From CAWIJJ01 sp963836425 (lineage in GTDB: Bacteria; Acidobacteriota; Terriglobia; Bryobacterales; Bryobacteraceae): a stretch of DNA of 64,000 nt. The stretch lies in the NCBI GenBank assembly GCA_963836425.1, contig CAWIJJ010000012.1, forward strand, positions 124,001-188,000. The letters are read 5' to 3'. Below are positions 62,586 to 64,000 of the stretch, piece after piece (positions within the stretch are counted from its first letter, which is position 1; each line of letters opens with the position of its first letter). The translations under genes were made by a program, and so were the position numbers. Below the pieces are notes generated by a model. That model saw only the letters and a program-made list of their open reading frames with translations, made no database searches and was not told the DNA's origin.

Positions 62586-64000
62586 CTACGCAGGGGGACT
62601 GAACTCAGCCCCTCCGGTAAGTGACCTGAGTAACAGCGAGACAGTGCGCGCGTAATCGCCTGCGTCGCGCCAAGCCGAGAAGTCGAGGATCGGGAAGAGA
62701 CTCGCGAGATCAGGTAACTTCTCGTATTTCGCGGTCCATGCCCGAACTTTGTCGATCTCACAGAGGCGGATAGGCACCAGCGAGTCGCGCTTGTGGTACC
62801 ACGCTAGCTCGATCTCTTGGCGCACCCAGTCGCTTGCCATGCCGTTCTCAGACAGCACAACGATCAGGCGGTCGTGCTCGTGGATGGCCTCGATGACCTG
62901 GTCGCGCAGCGACTCGCCGGGAAGCACGTCGAACCGGTCCCAGAACACCCGCACGCCGGCGTCTTGCAGCGAGCCGTACAGCTTCTCCGCGAAGGACGTG
63001 TCCTTCGAGCTGTACGAGAGAAAGCAGGTTTCGTACTGGCGGGCGAATCGCTGTCCCTTCGCAAGGTCCTCGATCAGCCCGCGGGAGACGCCGGCCCGCC
63101 GCAGGAACGTGGGCGATACATGGAACCGCGACGCGGTGAGCGTGCTCAGCGAGATCTCGCTTGGCGTCATGTGATGCACCGCGTCGAGCCCCTTCACCTC
63201 CGACAGGTCCACCTCGGTGAGGAGAGTGCCGGACAGCTCAGCGCCGGTGAAATCGGCGCCGGCGAGCTGCGCACGGTTGAAGTTGGCGCCGTTTAGGAAG
63301 GCGTTTTTAAACGACGCGCCGCGCAGGTCGGCTCGCGATAGGTCTGTGTCCACCAGGGAGGCGCCCTCGAAAGTCGCTCCCTGGAGAACGATCCCGCGCA
63401 GGATGGAGTCGTCGAATCTCGAATGTGAGAGATCGGCGCCGCCGAAGTCGCGTGCTTGGCGTGTGTCCAGCAAGTCGTAATCGAACAGAATCTGGGTGTG
63501 CAGGTCATGGGCCCAGGGCTCCGGATTCCCGCGCAGGTCCCGCCCGATGAGCTGGAGCCTCAGCCTGGGGAAGCGAGCCCGGAGAGCGTTCAGGATCCTG
63601 ATGCTGTCTCCGTGCGTGAGGACTTGTCCTGCGATCTCGCCAGCGCGGCCCGTCAGCGCGTCTAGTGGCCGGAGGTGTTCGATATCGTGGAGCGCGAACC
63701 ACCAAACGGCCTGCTCCGAACCCTGGTTGCACGCACCGGCCGCAGCCATGTGATGGCAGGCGTGCGCAACCAGTTTTCTCGCTTCGACCGCAGTAGCGAG
63801 GAACGCATTCTCGTTCAGGAATTCGGCGCGGTCGGCAACCTTCGCGAGCTCCTTGAGCCGCAGCGATGCGTTGCGCGCAGCCGGAGGCAGGGATTCATTC
63901 GCCCACCCCCATCGCCAGCTCCCGGAACGTCCCCAGCTTCCGATGAGAGTCGCTTTGGCGCGAACGTAGACATCCTCGCCGTCGGCGAACTGGATGAGGC
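62586..64000 (-). CDS. DUF6882-like / pentapeptide-repeat / TIR protein, 5' end outside the window
   Basis: The frame is open from 62586 to the right edge, giving more than 470 residues; the shorter version starting at 63749 would cut a domain. The N-terminal part (LIGSWGRSGSWRWGWANESL, then VAHACHHMAAAGACNQG, then VWWFALHDIEHL) resembles DUF6882. The middle is a pentapeptide-repeat solenoid (ADLSHSRFDDSILRG, ADLRGASFKNAFLNG), and the C-terminus is a TIR domain (ETCFLSYSSKDTSFAEKLY, IVVLSENGMASDWVRQEI). TIR domains of bacteria cleave NAD+ or sense defence signals. The middle could bind nucleic acid or protein. The arrangement suggests a regulated toxin or defence protein. Confidence 0.75.
   Translation of the reverse strand, partial: LIQFADGEDVYVRAKATLIGSWGRSGSWRWGWANESLPPAARNASLRLKELAKVADRAEFLNENAFLATAVEARKLVAHACHHMAAAGACNQGSEQAVWWFALHDIEHLRPLDALTGRAGEIAGQVLTHGDSIRILNALRARFPRLRLQLIGRDLRGNPEPWAHDLHTQILFDYDLLDTRQARDFGGADLSHSRFDDSILRGIVLQGATFEGASLVDTDLSRADLRGASFKNAFLNGANFNRAQLAGADFTGAELSGTLLTEVDLSEVKGLDAVHHMTPSEISLSTLTASRFHVSPTFLRRAGVSRGLIEDLAKGQRFARQYETCFLSYSSKDTSFAEKLYGSLQDAGVRVFWDRFDVLPGESLRDQVIEAIHEHDRLIVVLSENGMASDWVRQEIELAWYHKRDSLVPIRLCEIDKVRAWTAKYEKLPDLASLFPILDFSAWRDAGDYARTVSLLLRSLTGGAEFSPPA

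Overview
The window is high-GC bacterial chromosomal DNA that most resembles an Acidobacteriota genome of the Solibacter/Bryobacter type. The inference rests on gene content: a PadR regulator beside an acidobacterial-type duplicated permease, an Oar-like TonB-dependent receptor, a DUF1592 cytochrome with a DUF1552 partner, DUF3500, DUF4159, several Tat-exported sugar-metabolism folds, TolB/TPR sensors, and a remnant resembling the TIGR03437 C-terminal domain. No rRNA, tRNA, CRISPR array, phage or intact insertion sequence was recognised.

Layout. 0-7 kb: a TlpA-like redoxin, two tandem glycine-zipper secreted proteins, a degraded copy of a membrane-protein locus whose fuller copy lies at 5.4-6.8 kb, and a tightly overlapping three-gene cassette (hypothetical protein, GH19 hydrolase, small exported protein) that looks like an effector/immunity unit. 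7-16 kb: CDP-alcohol transferase/GtrA pair, ThuA plus Gfo/Idh pair, a DUF1328 gene and an Flp pilin gene, an ABC-2 permease, an M23 peptidase, DUF3500 and HXXEE proteins. 16-22.5 kb: type II NADH dehydrogenase, a dipeptide epimerase with an NlpC/P60 peptidase (murein-peptide recycling), a dihaem cytochrome c, then rplU-rpmA-obg. 22.5-30.2 kb: one leftward operon of DUF1592 cytochrome, DUF1552, ankyrin protein and a TIR-TPR protein with nine 144-bp repeats. 30-38 kb: a PilZ-DnaJ fusion, cysS with a Cys/Met-metabolism PLP enzyme, DUF4159 and a TonB-dependent receptor. 37.5-48.5 kb: a LytS/LytTR pair, DUF3626, PadR plus permease, a second ankyrin protein and a beta-rich hypothetical. 48.6-56 kb: sugar isomerase fold, VOC protein, TPR protein, TolB-TPR sensor and M1-like peptidase. 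56-64 kb: small hypotheticals, lipoprotein plus geranylgeranyl-reductase-like enzyme plus hemL, a MauE/DoxX-thioredoxin fusion overlapping an acetate-kinase-like gene, and a DUF6882-like/pentapeptide/TIR protein that runs off the right edge.

At least eight otherwise intact genes are interrupted by single-base insertions or deletions, with recognisable family sequence continuing in the next frame. The pattern fits uncorrected indel errors in the assembly better than decay, and the true reading frames are given below. Large open frames antisense to real genes are GC-driven shadows and were left out.
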